64,000 nucleotides of DNA from Spyradocola sp050942925 (GTDB taxonomy: Bacteria > Bacillota > Clostridia > Christensenellales > UBA1750): contig JBMNOF010000002.1 in NCBI GenBank assembly GCA_050942925.1, positions 55,148-119,147 of the forward strand. Reading direction: 5' to 3'. A program made the position numbers and the translations under genes. This document shows positions 8,073-16,193 of this stretch, in pieces; within the stretch, counting starts at the first letter, position 1; each line of letters starts with the position of its first letter. Under the pieces are notes generated by a model that searched no databases, was not told where the DNA came from, and saw only the letters and a program-made list of their open reading frames with translations.

Positions 8073-9005
8073 GTGTCCAGTTATGTAAGCGTAATCCTCA
8101 ACCAGGTGCTGCTCATGCTCATCCTCGTGGTCGCGGGCTTTATCAGCTTTAAGACCCGAATCATCACCACGGAGGGGAACAAGCACCTATCCAACCTCCT
8201 GGTCCTGTTGGTCAATCCCGTCGTGATCTTCGTCTCGTATCAGCGGGACTTTTCGCCGGATCTTCTTGTGGGGCTGGCGGAGGCGTTCGGGCTCTCCCTG
8301 CTCGGCTTCGGCATCGCCATGGTGGTCGCCTATCTCTGCCTGCGCAAGGGCGGCAAGTTCGACGAGGTCATCGAGCGCTTTTCCGTCATCTACTCCAACT
8401 GCGGGTTTATGGGCATTCCCCTTGTGATGGCGATGCTCGGCACGGAAGGGGTGTTTTACCTCACGGCGGTGATGACGGCCTTTAACCTCCTGGTCTGGAC
8501 GCACGGCATGATCATGTTCACGGGCGCGGGACAGTTCAACATCAAGGGACTGCTGCGCGCGCTCTGCTCGCCCGCGATCCTGGCGGTCCCGGTGGGGCTC
8601 GCGTGCTTTCTCCTGCAATGGCGCGTGCCGCAGGTGCTCTACGAGGCGCTGGAGTACGTCTCCAACATGAACACGCCGTTGGCCATGCTCATCGCCGGGG
8701 CCACGGTCGCGCAGACCAACCTGCTCAAGGCCTTTGCCCGCGGACGGATCTACTACGTTTCGGTCCTGAAGCTCCTGGTCGCGCCGATCCTCATCGTGCT
8801 GGCGCTTTCGATCTTCCCGCTCCCGCAGATCGTGCTGCTGACGGTCGCGGTGGCCATGGCTTCGCCCACGGCGACGATGGGCACGCTCTTTGCCATCCGC
8901 TATGAGCGCAACGCGGTCTACGCCTCCGAGCTGTTCGCGGTGACGACGATCCTGTCGGCCATCTCGCTTCCTGTGGTTGTCTACATCGCCGAGCGCTTGC
9001 TCTAA
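8073..9005 (+). CDS. AEC family transporter (auxin efflux carrier-like permease)
   Basis: About 310 residues with ten hydrophobic helices in the two-times-five arrangement of the AEC/Mem_trans family, which exports or takes up small carboxylates such as malate in bacteria. The conserved helix-breaking region NCGFMGIPLVMAMLG is present in the middle. I choose the GTG at 8073 (VSSYVSVILNQ). It has AGGGGTGG 8 bp upstream and lies after the predicted transcription start, whereas the ATG at 8031 overlaps the -10 box. It is followed after 16 bp by the SIS-domain gene. Confidence 0.85.
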   Translation: MSSYVSVILNQVLLMLILVVAGFISFKTRIITTEGNKHLSNLLVLLVNPVVIFVSYQRDFSPDLLVGLAEAFGLSLLGFGIAMVVAYLCLRKGGKFDEVIERFSVIYSNCGFMGIPLVMAMLGTEGVFYLTAVMTAFNLLVWTHGMIMFTGAGQFNIKGLLRALCSPAILAVPVGLACFLLQWRVPQVLYEALEYVSNMNTPLAMLIAGATVAQTNLLKAFARGRIYYVSVLKLLVAPILIVLALSIFPLPQIVLLTVAVAMASPTATMGTLFAIRYERNAVYASELFAVTTILSAISLPVVVYIAERLL

Positions 9006-9021
9006 GAAAGGAGAAACTCCC

Positions 9022-9666
9022 ATGCCTACTCCCACCCATTCGGTTTTGCCGGCGCTGTTCGCCGATTTTCCCGCGCTCCTTCCGCTGGAGGAGCCCCTGG
9101 CGCGCGCCCACGACCTGCTGCGCGAGGCTTTTGCCGGCGGCGGAAAGCTACTCGTCTGCGGAAACGGCGGCAGTGCGGCCGACAGCGCGCACATCGTGGG
9201 CGAGTTGATGAAGGGCTTCCGGAAGCGCCGCCCGCTCCCGCCCAAGGAGGCGGACGCGGTGCAAGCTACGCCCCAAATGCCCGCAGGCTTTGCCGCGCAG
9301 CTCCAGCAGGCGCTGCCCGCCATCGACCTGACGGCGCAATCGGCGCTGCTGACCGCCTTTTCCAACGACGTCGCGCCGGACATGGTCTATGCCCAGCAGG
9401 TCTATGGCTACGGCGCGCCGGGGGATGCGCTGATCGCGCTGTCCACCTCCGGAAATTCGCGCAACGTCGTCAACGCGGTGCACGCCGCGCGCGCCAAGGG
9501 CGTGCGCACGATCGGCATCACGGGAGAAGGGGAGAGCGCACTCTCCCGGCTCTGCGACGTCTGCCTCCGCCTGCCCGCGAAGGAAACCTATCGCGTGCAG
9601 GAGTACACGCTGCCCGTCTACCACGCCCTCTGCGCCTTGATCGAGGACGATTTCTTTGCGGAGTGA
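9022..9666 (+). CDS. SIS domain sugar isomerase (GmhA-like)
   Basis: A 214-residue phosphosugar isomerase-fold protein. VCGNGGSAADSAHIVGELMK and LSTSGNSRNVV match the two phosphate-binding motifs of sedoheptulose-7-phosphate isomerase (GmhA). The protein is slightly longer than GmhA because of a loop near residues 65-85. No heptose pathway genes are nearby and a Gram-positive cell would not need LPS heptose, so it may isomerise another phosphosugar or form a glycosyl precursor for an S-layer. The start is MPTPTHS, with AAGGAG 8 bp upstream. It is co-directional with the AEC gene. Confidence 0.85.
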   Translation: MPTPTHSVLPALFADFPALLPLEEPLARAHDLLREAFAGGGKLLVCGNGGSAADSAHIVGELMKGFRKRRPLPPKEADAVQATPQMPAGFAAQLQQALPAIDLTAQSALLTAFSNDVAPDMVYAQQVYGYGAPGDALIALSTSGNSRNVVNAVHAARAKGVRTIGITGEGESALSRLCDVCLRLPAKETYRVQEYTLPVYHALCALIEDDFFAE

Positions 9667-9676
9667 TCCGTTTCCC

Positions 9677-9727
9677 CATAGACAAACGCGCCCTGCCTCC
9701 ATTGGAGGCAGGGCGCGTTTGTCTATG
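9677..9727. terminator. 24-bp-stem hairpin between convergent genes
   Basis: A perfect 24-bp inverted repeat (arms 9677-9700 and 9704-9727, loop ATT) separates the SIS gene from the convergent nucleotidyltransferase gene. It includes the TAG stop codon of the latter (9723-9725). There is no long T-run, so termination strength is uncertain. Confidence 0.6.
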
Positions 9728-10409
9728 CGCGGGAGAGCAGCGCCGCGGCGCGGCGCCGGACCTCGCGGCAAAAGGCAAAGAGCAGGCGGTAGGCGGCTTC
9801 CGCGTCCGGGGATTCGCCGCGGCGCAGGGCGGCGTCGAGTTCCCACACGGCGCGGTCCGTGCCGGAGAGCAGCGCCCGAAGCGACGCGCGGTTCGGCGCA
9901 AAGTCCCCCGTCTCCAGCGAGTGCAGGTCCTGGAGCAGAAAGAAGGCCGACTTGCACAGCCCCGGAAGCGCGGCAGATGCGCGGTCCGCACGGCCGTGCA
10001 CGGTCCGGTGGCAGAGCTCGTGGAAGAGGTTGTCGGCGCTGAGCTGGAGATACTTCACGGCGTCCGCACGCGCATAAGGGGGAACGAGCACCGCCAGCTC
10101 CCCCACCAGGTCCTGGGTCGAGTGGAGAAGATGGTAGATCTCCAAGGGGTTCCAAAGCCGCAAGTCTTCCCGTCCACAGACAAAGCCGCAGGATCTTTCG
10201 TACTCTCCGCAGGCTTGCAGGAGGGACCGATAGGTCAGAAGGTCGTCGTAGGAAAGCCCGTCGATCACCAGCATAACGTCGATGTCGCTGTCCGGCCCGG
10301 CTTCGCCGCGCAGGTGGCTTCCCTGCAGCCCCGCATAGAGCAACCGCGGCCCAAAGGCTTCCCGCAGCCGGGCGAGGAGTTCCGTCAAGTAGGCGTCTAG
10401 GTCAACCAT
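9723..10409 (-). CDS. nucleotidyltransferase domain protein
   Basis: A 228-residue protein. The first 70 residues form a polymerase-beta-type nucleotidyltransferase core, with GSHLRGEAGPDSDIDVMLV supplying the GS and the two Asp metal ligands. The remainder is helical and could be a HEPN/KNTase-C-like domain. Aminoglycoside adenylyltransferases and toxin-type MNT proteins share this core, and the real target is not evident. The start MVDLDAYL overlaps the end of the methyltransferase gene by 8 bp, so it is the last gene of the leftward operon that begins at 13972. Confidence 0.75.
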   Translation of the reverse strand: MVDLDAYLTELLARLREAFGPRLLYAGLQGSHLRGEAGPDSDIDVMLVIDGLSYDDLLTYRSLLQACGEYERSCGFVCGREDLRLWNPLEIYHLLHSTQDLVGELAVLVPPYARADAVKYLQLSADNLFHELCHRTVHGRADRASAALPGLCKSAFFLLQDLHSLETGDFAPNRASLRALLSGTDRAVWELDAALRRGESPDAEAAYRLLFAFCREVRRRAAALLSRA

Positions 10410-11193
10410 GTTCTTCTCCTTTGGGGTCGGCAGGCGCGCCCAGGTAGCAGAGGGCGCGCGTGCGCACGCGGACCCGGCCGCCCTCCTGCCAGTCGTCAAA
10501 GAGCGCCCCGAGCGCCGCAACGAAGTCCGCGTAGACCGCATCGTCCGGGCGAAGCGCGTAGGAGCTGGACAGCGTGCGCCGGATGAACGCTTCGCGGTCC
10601 TGCACGGCATCCGCGTCAAAGGCGCGCGTCTGGTAAGAGGCAAAGAAGCGCGAAAGGCGGGGCAGGCACTCGTCGTGTCCGTGCGCAAGGCCGGTGAACC
10701 CCGGGCAGAACGCGCGGAGCAGTTCGGCGTGCGCGCGGTTGAGGGGCGCCAATTCGTCGCGCACCAGCCAGGTCAGCAGTACTTGGCCGCCGGGACGCAG
10801 GATGCGCCGGCACTCTTGCGCAAAGGCGTCCGCGTCCATCCAGTGGAAGGCGGCGGCGCAAGTCACAAGGTCGACCGAGGCGTCGGGAAGCCCCGTCGCC
10901 TCCCCGCGCCCAAGGTGGGGATAGAAGTCCGGGTGCGCCAGGAGGCGGGACATGGCCGTCTCCAGCATCTCCGCGTTGGGCTCCACGGCATGCACCGTGA
11001 ATCCGCAGTCGAGCAAGGACTCGGTGAATTTCCCCGTGCCCGCGCCCACGTCCGCAACGATGGCGCCGGGGGCCAGGCGCGCCGCCTCCGTCAGCCAGAG
11101 GAAGAGATCCCGTGGATACCCCGATCGCGCCGCGGCGTAGTCCTGCGCGCGGCCGGAAAATACCGCTTCCGGACGCGGTTCCGCGGGGCTCAT
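10402..11193 (-). CDS. class I SAM-dependent methyltransferase
   Basis: A 263-residue methyltransferase of the UbiE/Methyltransf_11 type. The SAM-binding motif I is VADVGAGTGKFTESL, the acidic motif II is VHAVEPNAEML, and motif IV is VDLVTCAAAFHWMD. The HWMD signature is common in small-molecule methyltransferases of Firmicutes, and the substrate is unknown. Its ATG overlaps the TGA of the upstream 83-residue gene. Confidence 0.88.
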   Translation of the reverse strand: MSPAEPRPEAVFSGRAQDYAAARSGYPRDLFLWLTEAARLAPGAIVADVGAGTGKFTESLLDCGFTVHAVEPNAEMLETAMSRLLAHPDFYPHLGRGEATGLPDASVDLVTCAAAFHWMDADAFAQECRRILRPGGQVLLTWLVRDELAPLNRAHAELLRAFCPGFTGLAHGHDECLPRLSRFFASYQTRAFDADAVQDREAFIRRTLSSSYALRPDDAVYADFVAALGALFDDWQEGGRVRVRTRALCYLGAPADPKGEEHG

Positions 11194-11441
11194 CCGTGCA
11201 GGCCGGAGGACTGGCGCTCCATGTTCTCCACAACGATGTCGTGGATGTCGCCCAGGGATGCGCAGTACTCCAGGACCTTCCAGGGGGTGTTGGTGTGGTA
11301 GTGGATCTTGACGAGCATGTCGTCGCCTACGGCCAGCAGGCAGTCGCCCTCGATGTTGTTCTCGATGTAGTCGTGGATGGCGGTTTCGTCCAGATCGTCG
11401 CCCTCGATGAGGAGCTGGGTGTCAAAGCGGTATTCGAGCAT
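11190..11441 (-). CDS. standalone FakA C-terminal-like domain protein
   Basis: An 83-residue protein (MLEYRFDTQLLIEGDD...). It resembles the part of the fatty-acid-kinase subunit FakA (YloV, DAK2 family) that reads EGDCLLAVGDDMLVKIHYHTNTPWKVLE followed by the IVVENMERQ-type ending. Only this domain is present, with no DAK2 kinase domain nearby. It may bind an acyl or glycerone-type ligand or partner the FakB/FakA system, but no activity can be assigned. It overlaps the methyltransferase start (ATGA) and is preceded by GGAGAAT. Confidence 0.7.
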   Translation of the reverse strand: MLEYRFDTQLLIEGDDLDETAIHDYIENNIEGDCLLAVGDDMLVKIHYHTNTPWKVLEYCASLGDIHDIVVENMERQSSGLHG

Positions 11442-11488
11442 GGCAGATTCTCCCTTCTAAAGTGGAAAAAGGAACCGCGCGGAAGGCG

Positions 11489-11881
11489 CTATGCGTTCCC
11501 CCGGCGGGGTTTCTCGATGGTGTAGGCGGGGAGTCCCCGTTTGCAGCCGTTCTTTTCGTAGAAGGCCTCCGCGCCCGGCTGCGCGCCAAAGTAGAGCAGG
11601 GTCGGCGTGTGCGCGCGGGCCAAGCGCAGGAGCGCGCTCCCAATCCCGCGCCGCTGGTAGGCGGGGAGCACCAGCAGCTCTGTGATGGTTCCAAAGTAGT
11701 AGCCGTCCGTGAGGATGCGCAGGCAGCCCACGAGGAGCGCCCCATCGTAGGCGGTCAGGTTCAGCGTTCGGCTAAGCGCCTCCTGCGTCCGGGCCGCGTC
11801 GTATTCTCCCGGCCAAACCTGCTGCACAAACTCCAGAAACTGCGCGGCAGACAGCGCCTTGTCGTCAACGCGAAAGTCCAT
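11489..11881 (-). CDS. GNAT family N-acetyltransferase
   Basis: A 130-residue acetyltransferase with the GNAT acetyl-CoA motif A at ITELLVLPAYQRRGIGSALL (Q-R-R-G-I-G-S) and the C-terminal FYEKNGCKRG block. The start MDFRVDD has GGGGAGGG 8 bp upstream and overlaps the end of the fucosidase gene by 17 bp. A start 27 bp further upstream (MGTTGRVY) is possible but lacks as good a ribosome-binding site. The substrate is unknown. Confidence 0.85.
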   Translation of the reverse strand: MDFRVDDKALSAAQFLEFVQQVWPGEYDAARTQEALSRTLNLTAYDGALLVGCLRILTDGYYFGTITELLVLPAYQRRGIGSALLRLARAHTPTLLYFGAQPGAEAFYEKNGCKRGLPAYTIEKPRRGNA

Positions 11882-13277
11882 GGCGTAGACCCTCCCCGTC
11901 GTCCCCATAGGCGCGGATGGCGGAAAGCGCCGGAACCCCGCGCGAGGCCGTGACCAGCAGGCGCAGCTTGCGCATGCTTCCCGCGGAGTCATCCGTCAGC
12001 GGGTTTTGCAGGGCAAAGGGGTTTTCCAGCCGACAGAGCCGGCGGTTGCCGACGGTCGAACCCTGGTAGAGCGGGAAGTGCGTGCCGCCGCTCTCCTCGC
12101 AAACGATCTTGAAGCTCTCCACGCGCTGGCCGCAGGAGAGGTCCTCCGAAAGCTCGAGCGTCCGCACCGGCGGCGTTCCCTCCGGGAAGGTGAGCTCCCA
12201 CTCGCCCTGCCAGCGGTCGCCCGCGTCCACGCGGCGGACGCGCAGCGGCAGCGGGTCGCCGAACGCCCGGCGCAGCGCCTGCCCCAACTCCCGCAAGCGG
12301 CGCACGTCGCGCTCGTCGATGCGGCCCTCCCGGTTGGGCGGCACGTTGAGGTTCAACCCCGCGTTTGCACCCACGCTCGTGACATAGGTGCGGAAGAGGC
12401 GGTCCAGACTGTGCGGTTCCTCGCTTTCGTGAAAGAACCACCCCGGGCGGATGGACATGTCAAACTCGCAGGGGCAGAAGGCCAGCCCGCGGGAGTAAAA
12501 GATCTCCGGCTGTGTGCCGATGAAGGCGTCCGTGTTGTAGAGTGCGGAAAGATCGCCTTGGTCCGCCAAGGGACCGGGTCCGGTCTGCACCGCCGCGTAC
12601 GGGCAGAGCTCCGTGGGCACGACCGCCCATTCCGCCTGGCGAGGCGCGCCCGCTTCGTTCCCGCACCAGCGCACGTCCGGGCCGTAGTCGTTGAAGATGA
12701 CGGCGTTCGGCTGGTACTTGCGGATGAGGGAGATGTAGCGCGGAAAGTCGTAGACCTGGCGCTTCCCGGTCGGCCCCTCGCCGCAGGCGTTGTCAAACCA
12801 CACGCAGAAGATCTCTCCATAGCCCGTCAGAAGCTCGGTCAGTTGGTTGCAGAAGTAGTCGTTGTAGGCGGGCGTGCCGTAGAGCGGGGAGTTGCGGTCC
12901 CAGGGCGAGAGGTAAAACCCGAAGGGAATGCCGGCGCGGGCGCAGGCCTCGGCCGCAAGCTTGACCACATCCCCCTCGAACAGGCTGTTCTTGACGCTGT
13001 GCTCCGTGTACTTGGAGGGCCAGAGGCAGAAACCGTCGTGGTGCTTGGCCGTGAGGATCAGGCCCTTCATCCCGGCGGACTGGATCGCCGCAACCCACTG
13101 GTCGCAGTCCAGGCGCGTAGGATTGAAGAGGGATTCGTCCTCCGTTCCGTCGCCCCATTCCCGGTCGGTAAAGGTGTTCATGCCAAAGTGAACGAAGGCG
13201 TAGAACCCCACGTCGAACCAGCGCCTCTGCCGCGCGGAAGGAACCACGCGCGCGGCGTCCAGAAGGAATTTATCCAT
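11865..13277 (-). CDS. alpha-L-fucosidase (GH29 family)
   Basis: A 470-residue glycoside hydrolase. The TIM-barrel motifs HFGMNTFTDREWG, LILTAKHHDGFCLWPS and FGFYLSPWDRNSPLYG are characteristic of GH29. The nucleophile is probably Asp162 in CVWFDNACGEG. A C-terminal beta-sandwich follows the barrel. There is no signal peptide, so it acts in the cytoplasm on imported fucosylated fragments. It lies 17 bp after the HD-domain gene, whose stop codon precedes an AGGAGG that serves this gene at a rather long 12-bp spacing. Confidence 0.92.
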   Translation of the reverse strand: MDKFLLDAARVVPSARQRRWFDVGFYAFVHFGMNTFTDREWGDGTEDESLFNPTRLDCDQWVAAIQSAGMKGLILTAKHHDGFCLWPSKYTEHSVKNSLFEGDVVKLAAEACARAGIPFGFYLSPWDRNSPLYGTPAYNDYFCNQLTELLTGYGEIFCVWFDNACGEGPTGKRQVYDFPRYISLIRKYQPNAVIFNDYGPDVRWCGNEAGAPRQAEWAVVPTELCPYAAVQTGPGPLADQGDLSALYNTDAFIGTQPEIFYSRGLAFCPCEFDMSIRPGWFFHESEEPHSLDRLFRTYVTSVGANAGLNLNVPPNREGRIDERDVRRLRELGQALRRAFGDPLPLRVRRVDAGDRWQGEWELTFPEGTPPVRTLELSEDLSCGQRVESFKIVCEESGGTHFPLYQGSTVGNRRLCRLENPFALQNPLTDDSAGSMRKLRLLVTASRGVPALSAIRAYGDDGEGLRHGLSR

Positions 13278-13294
13278 AAAAGTCGGATACCTCC

Positions 13295-13972
13295 TCAGTT
13301 GAGATAGGCGCGCAGGGCCTCGCGTCCAGGGCCGTAGGCGGCGCGCGCCTCGGAGAGCAGACTTGCGTAGAAGTCCTGCGCCGCGCGCCGGCGCCCGGCG
13401 GCGACCTCTGCGGCGTAGGCGGTGAAGAAGCGGTCGTAGACCTTTTCGAGCTTGAAGCGGTACTCCTGGAAGAAGGAGGGCGGCGCATCGCCCGATCCGT
13501 CGCAGACGTCGCCCTCGGGCGTGCAGGTGTAGAGCGTCTCCCCCACGAGCGCCCGGTAGAGGAGCGTGCGCGCAACCCCCATGGCGCCGGTGGCGTCAAG
13601 CTTGTCTGCGTCAAAGAGGATCTTGGCCTCCGGGCTCGTGGGCGGCGCGTCGGAGCGGTAGCGGTGCGTGCGGATGCAGGCGGCGACGCGCTGGGCGAAG
13701 TCCTCGCCCCAGCCCTCGTCCCGAAGAAAGCGCAGGGCCTTTTCTGCGCCGACCTGCGCGTGGTCGGCCTCGGGATCGCGGATCTGCTCCGCGCGGCCCA
13801 CGTCGTGCAGCAGGCACGCGGCGATGAGCACGTCTGCGTCTACGCCGGGCTCGTGCGCGGCGATGTCCAGGGCGGTGTAGAGCACGCGGTAGACGTGTTC
13901 GCGGTCGTGAGCGCTGTCGTTCATCTGGGTGTGCATGTAGGCCTCCAGCCGGTCATAGGCGGCGCGATCCAT
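13295..13972 (-). CDS. HD domain phosphohydrolase
   Basis: A 225-residue HD-superfamily protein. Metal ligands are seen at DREHVYRV (His), LLHDVGRAEQ (His-Asp) and FDADKLDATGAMGVAR (Asp), the pattern of YedJ/YpgQ-type hydrolases that act on nucleotides or related phosphates. GGGAGG precedes the ATG. It is the first gene of a six-gene leftward operon. A TATAAT on the minus strand at 14003-14008 may be its -10 box, although no good -35 is visible. Confidence 0.85.
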   Translation of the reverse strand: MDRAAYDRLEAYMHTQMNDSAHDREHVYRVLYTALDIAAHEPGVDADVLIAACLLHDVGRAEQIRDPEADHAQVGAEKALRFLRDEGWGEDFAQRVAACIRTHRYRSDAPPTSPEAKILFDADKLDATGAMGVARTLLYRALVGETLYTCTPEGDVCDGSGDAPPSFFQEYRFKLEKVYDRFFTAYAAEVAAGRRRAAQDFYASLLSEARAAYGPGREALRAYLN

Positions 13973-14042
13973 TGGCAGTCCTCCCTTTTTCTGGTGAATT
14001 TCATTATAGCACGGCGGACGCGCGGAAGGGAAGAAGTTTTGC

Positions 14043-14071
14043 TTGTGCGCGGGAACGCGGGGCCGTATAAT
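14043..14071 (+). promoter_or_regulatory. promoter of the MoxR/DUF58/transglutaminase operon
   Basis: TTGTGC, 17 bp and TATAAT are present, 36 bp before the moxR-like start codon. Confidence 0.7.
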
Positions 14072-14106
14072 GTAGGCAATAAGGCGAAAAAAACGGAGGA
14101 TGGCAG

Positions 14107-15045
14107 ATGGAAACCGAAAAGATCCTGCAGAACATTCGGGAGGTCGTGTCTCGCGCGGTGGTGGGCAAGGGAGAGGCCGTGGATCTGATCCTGGCCGCGC
14201 TGCTGGCAGGCGGACACGTGCTGATCGAGGACGTGCCGGGCGTTGGAAAGACCACCCTTGTGCGGGCGCTCGCCGCGGCGCTGGGCCTTTCCTTCCGGCG
14301 GATTCAGTTTACGCCCGATCTCACACCTTCCGACGTCACGGGCTTTACCCTGGTGGATTTGCGCACGGGCGAAACCCGCCGCGTCGAAGGAGCAGTCATG
14401 CGCCAGCTCATCCTGGCGGACGAGATCAACCGCACCGGTCCCAAGACGCAGTCCGCCCTCCTGGAGGTCATGCAGGAGGGACAGGTCACCGTGGACGGCG
14501 TGAGCGAGCGCGTGCCGCAGCCCTTCCTCGTGCTGGCGACGCAGAATCCCCTGGGCCTTGCGGGAACCTACCCCCTGCCGGAGGCGCAGCTCGACCGCTT
14601 CCTGCTCTGCGTCCACATGGGCTACCCAGAGCCGGGCGAGGAGGTGCGGATTCTGGACCTTGCCAGCCGCGGCACACGCCTGGAGGACCTGCCCGCCGTG
14701 ACTGGGCCGGAGGAGATCCTCGAACTGCAGGCGCGCTGCCGGGAGGTCCGGTGCGCGGAGGCGGTCAAGCAGTATATCGTCCGCATCGCCGAGGAAACGC
14801 GCCGCGACCGCAGCGTCAGCCTGGGAGCCTCGCCGCGCGCCTCGCTCATGCTGCTCCAGGCCTCCATGGCGTGGGCCCTGCTCCATGGCCGCGATTACGT
14901 CCTCCCGGACGACGTGCAGCACCTGGCCGTGCCGGTGTTGGCGCACCGCCTCCGCCTCAAGGCGCAGGCCGGCTACCAGCAGAAGAGCGCGGAGGACGTC
15001 GTGCGCGCCATCGTGGGCAGCCTGCGGGTGCCCACCGGGCTGTGA
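14107..15045 (+). CDS. MoxR family AAA+ ATPase
   Basis: A 312-residue AAA+ chaperone-like ATPase. Walker A is EDVPGVGKTTL, Walker B is LILADEINRTGPKTQSALLE, and sensor regions follow at LATQNPLGLAGTYPLPEAQLDR. MoxR proteins remodel or activate partner proteins, typically together with a DUF58 protein and a transglutaminase, and exactly that trio is encoded here. GGAGGATGGCAG precedes the ATG. Its stop overlaps the GTG start of the next gene. Confidence 0.95.
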   Translation: METEKILQNIREVVSRAVVGKGEAVDLILAALLAGGHVLIEDVPGVGKTTLVRALAAALGLSFRRIQFTPDLTPSDVTGFTLVDLRTGETRRVEGAVMRQLILADEINRTGPKTQSALLEVMQEGQVTVDGVSERVPQPFLVLATQNPLGLAGTYPLPEAQLDRFLLCVHMGYPEPGEEVRILDLASRGTRLEDLPAVTGPEEILELQARCREVRCAEAVKQYIVRIAEETRRDRSVSLGASPRASLMLLQASMAWALLHGRDYVLPDDVQHLAVPVLAHRLRLKAQAGYQQKSAEDVVRAIVGSLRVPTGL

Positions 15046-16193
15046 GGGCTGTGCGCGCGGGCTGGTTTGCGGTGCTGGGGCTGTCCCTCTTGGGAGGCCT
15101 GGCCAGCGGCCTGCGCGAGTACTACCTCGTGTTCTTCTCCATGCTGTTCCTGACGCTCTGCTGCGCGGCGATGACGCTGTGGACCTATGTGTCCTTTTCC
15201 TATCTGCAAAAGGCCGAGCGCGAGGTCGCCGTCCGCGGCGAGACGGCCGCGCTGCGCATCGGGATCTACAACGACAAGCTCTATCCCTTCACCCGCATGC
15301 GCATCGAGGTTGCCTGCGCGGACCCGGCCCAGGAGATCCGCTTGGCGCTGGACCTCGCGCCCCGGCGGGACAAACAGTTCGACCTCACGCTGCGCCTGCC
15401 CTATCGGGGCGTGTACCAGGTGGGGATGACGAAACTGCGCGTCTGCGACTGCTTCGGCCTTTTGCCCATGCGCTTTGATTTGCGCAACCTCGCCTATTAC
15501 CGCCTGGTGGAGCTGACGGTCCTGCCCGCGTTTGCGGTCCTTCCGCCGCCCAAGCAGGCGTCCTTTGATGCGGCGGCGTTTGCGCGCGGGGGCGTTGCGG
15601 ACGCGGGGGACAGTTTCTCCATGGTCCGGCCCTATGCGCCGGGGGACCCGCTCAAGACCGTGCACTGGAAGCTCAGCGCGCGCCGGGGCGAGGCGCTGGT
15701 CCGACAGTACGACGTGCCGGAGGAGCAGACCTGCTGCATCGTCGTGGACGCGCGCCCCTTGCCCGGCGCGCAGGGCGAGGACGCCCTGCGCTATGCGGAC
15801 ACGGCCGCCTCCTGCGCGCTGTCCCTGACGGACCAGGCGCTGCGCGCGGGGCATCCGATCCGCCTCACGGACGGCCGCCAGGAGCTGATCGCCGCGACGG
15901 AGCGCGAGTTTGAGGAGGCGCGCTTCTTCCTCGCGCGGCTCCGCTTTGACGCGGAGGATTCGCCCGAAGGCGCGCTCGCCGCCCTGGCCCGGGCGGGCGC
16001 CTCCGGCCTCCTGTACGTGGTTTCCGGCCTGGCGGGCGCGGAAATCCAGCCGGCCATGCAGGCCGTTTCCCCGGGAAGCAGCGCCCTCATCTACCTGGGC
16101 GAGCGCGCGCCGGAGGGATTCACCCTGCCCTGCTATGCCGTGCGCACCGCGCCGGACCTGGCCGCGGCCATGGGAGGAGGGGCACAAGGATGA
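15042..16193 (+). CDS. DUF58 domain-containing membrane protein
   Basis: A 383-residue protein with two N-terminal membrane helices (about residues 7-50). A beta-rich region follows, then the DUF58 motif at about residue 200, seen as FSMVRPYAPGDPLKTVHWK with the invariant D-x-x-x-x-I/V-x-W. The C-terminal part resembles a von Willebrand A fold (CCIVVDARP). The family partners MoxR ATPases at the membrane in envelope maturation. The start is taken as the GTG in GTGA overlapping the moxR stop. A second GTG at 15051 is an alternative. Confidence 0.88.
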   Translation: MRAVRAGWFAVLGLSLLGGLASGLREYYLVFFSMLFLTLCCAAMTLWTYVSFSYLQKAEREVAVRGETAALRIGIYNDKLYPFTRMRIEVACADPAQEIRLALDLAPRRDKQFDLTLRLPYRGVYQVGMTKLRVCDCFGLLPMRFDLRNLAYYRLVELTVLPAFAVLPPPKQASFDAAAFARGGVADAGDSFSMVRPYAPGDPLKTVHWKLSARRGEALVRQYDVPEEQTCCIVVDARPLPGAQGEDALRYADTAASCALSLTDQALRAGHPIRLTDGRQELIAATEREFEEARFFLARLRFDAEDSPEGALAALARAGASGLLYVVSGLAGAEIQPAMQAVSPGSSALIYLGERAPEGFTLPCYAVRTAPDLAAAMGGGAQG

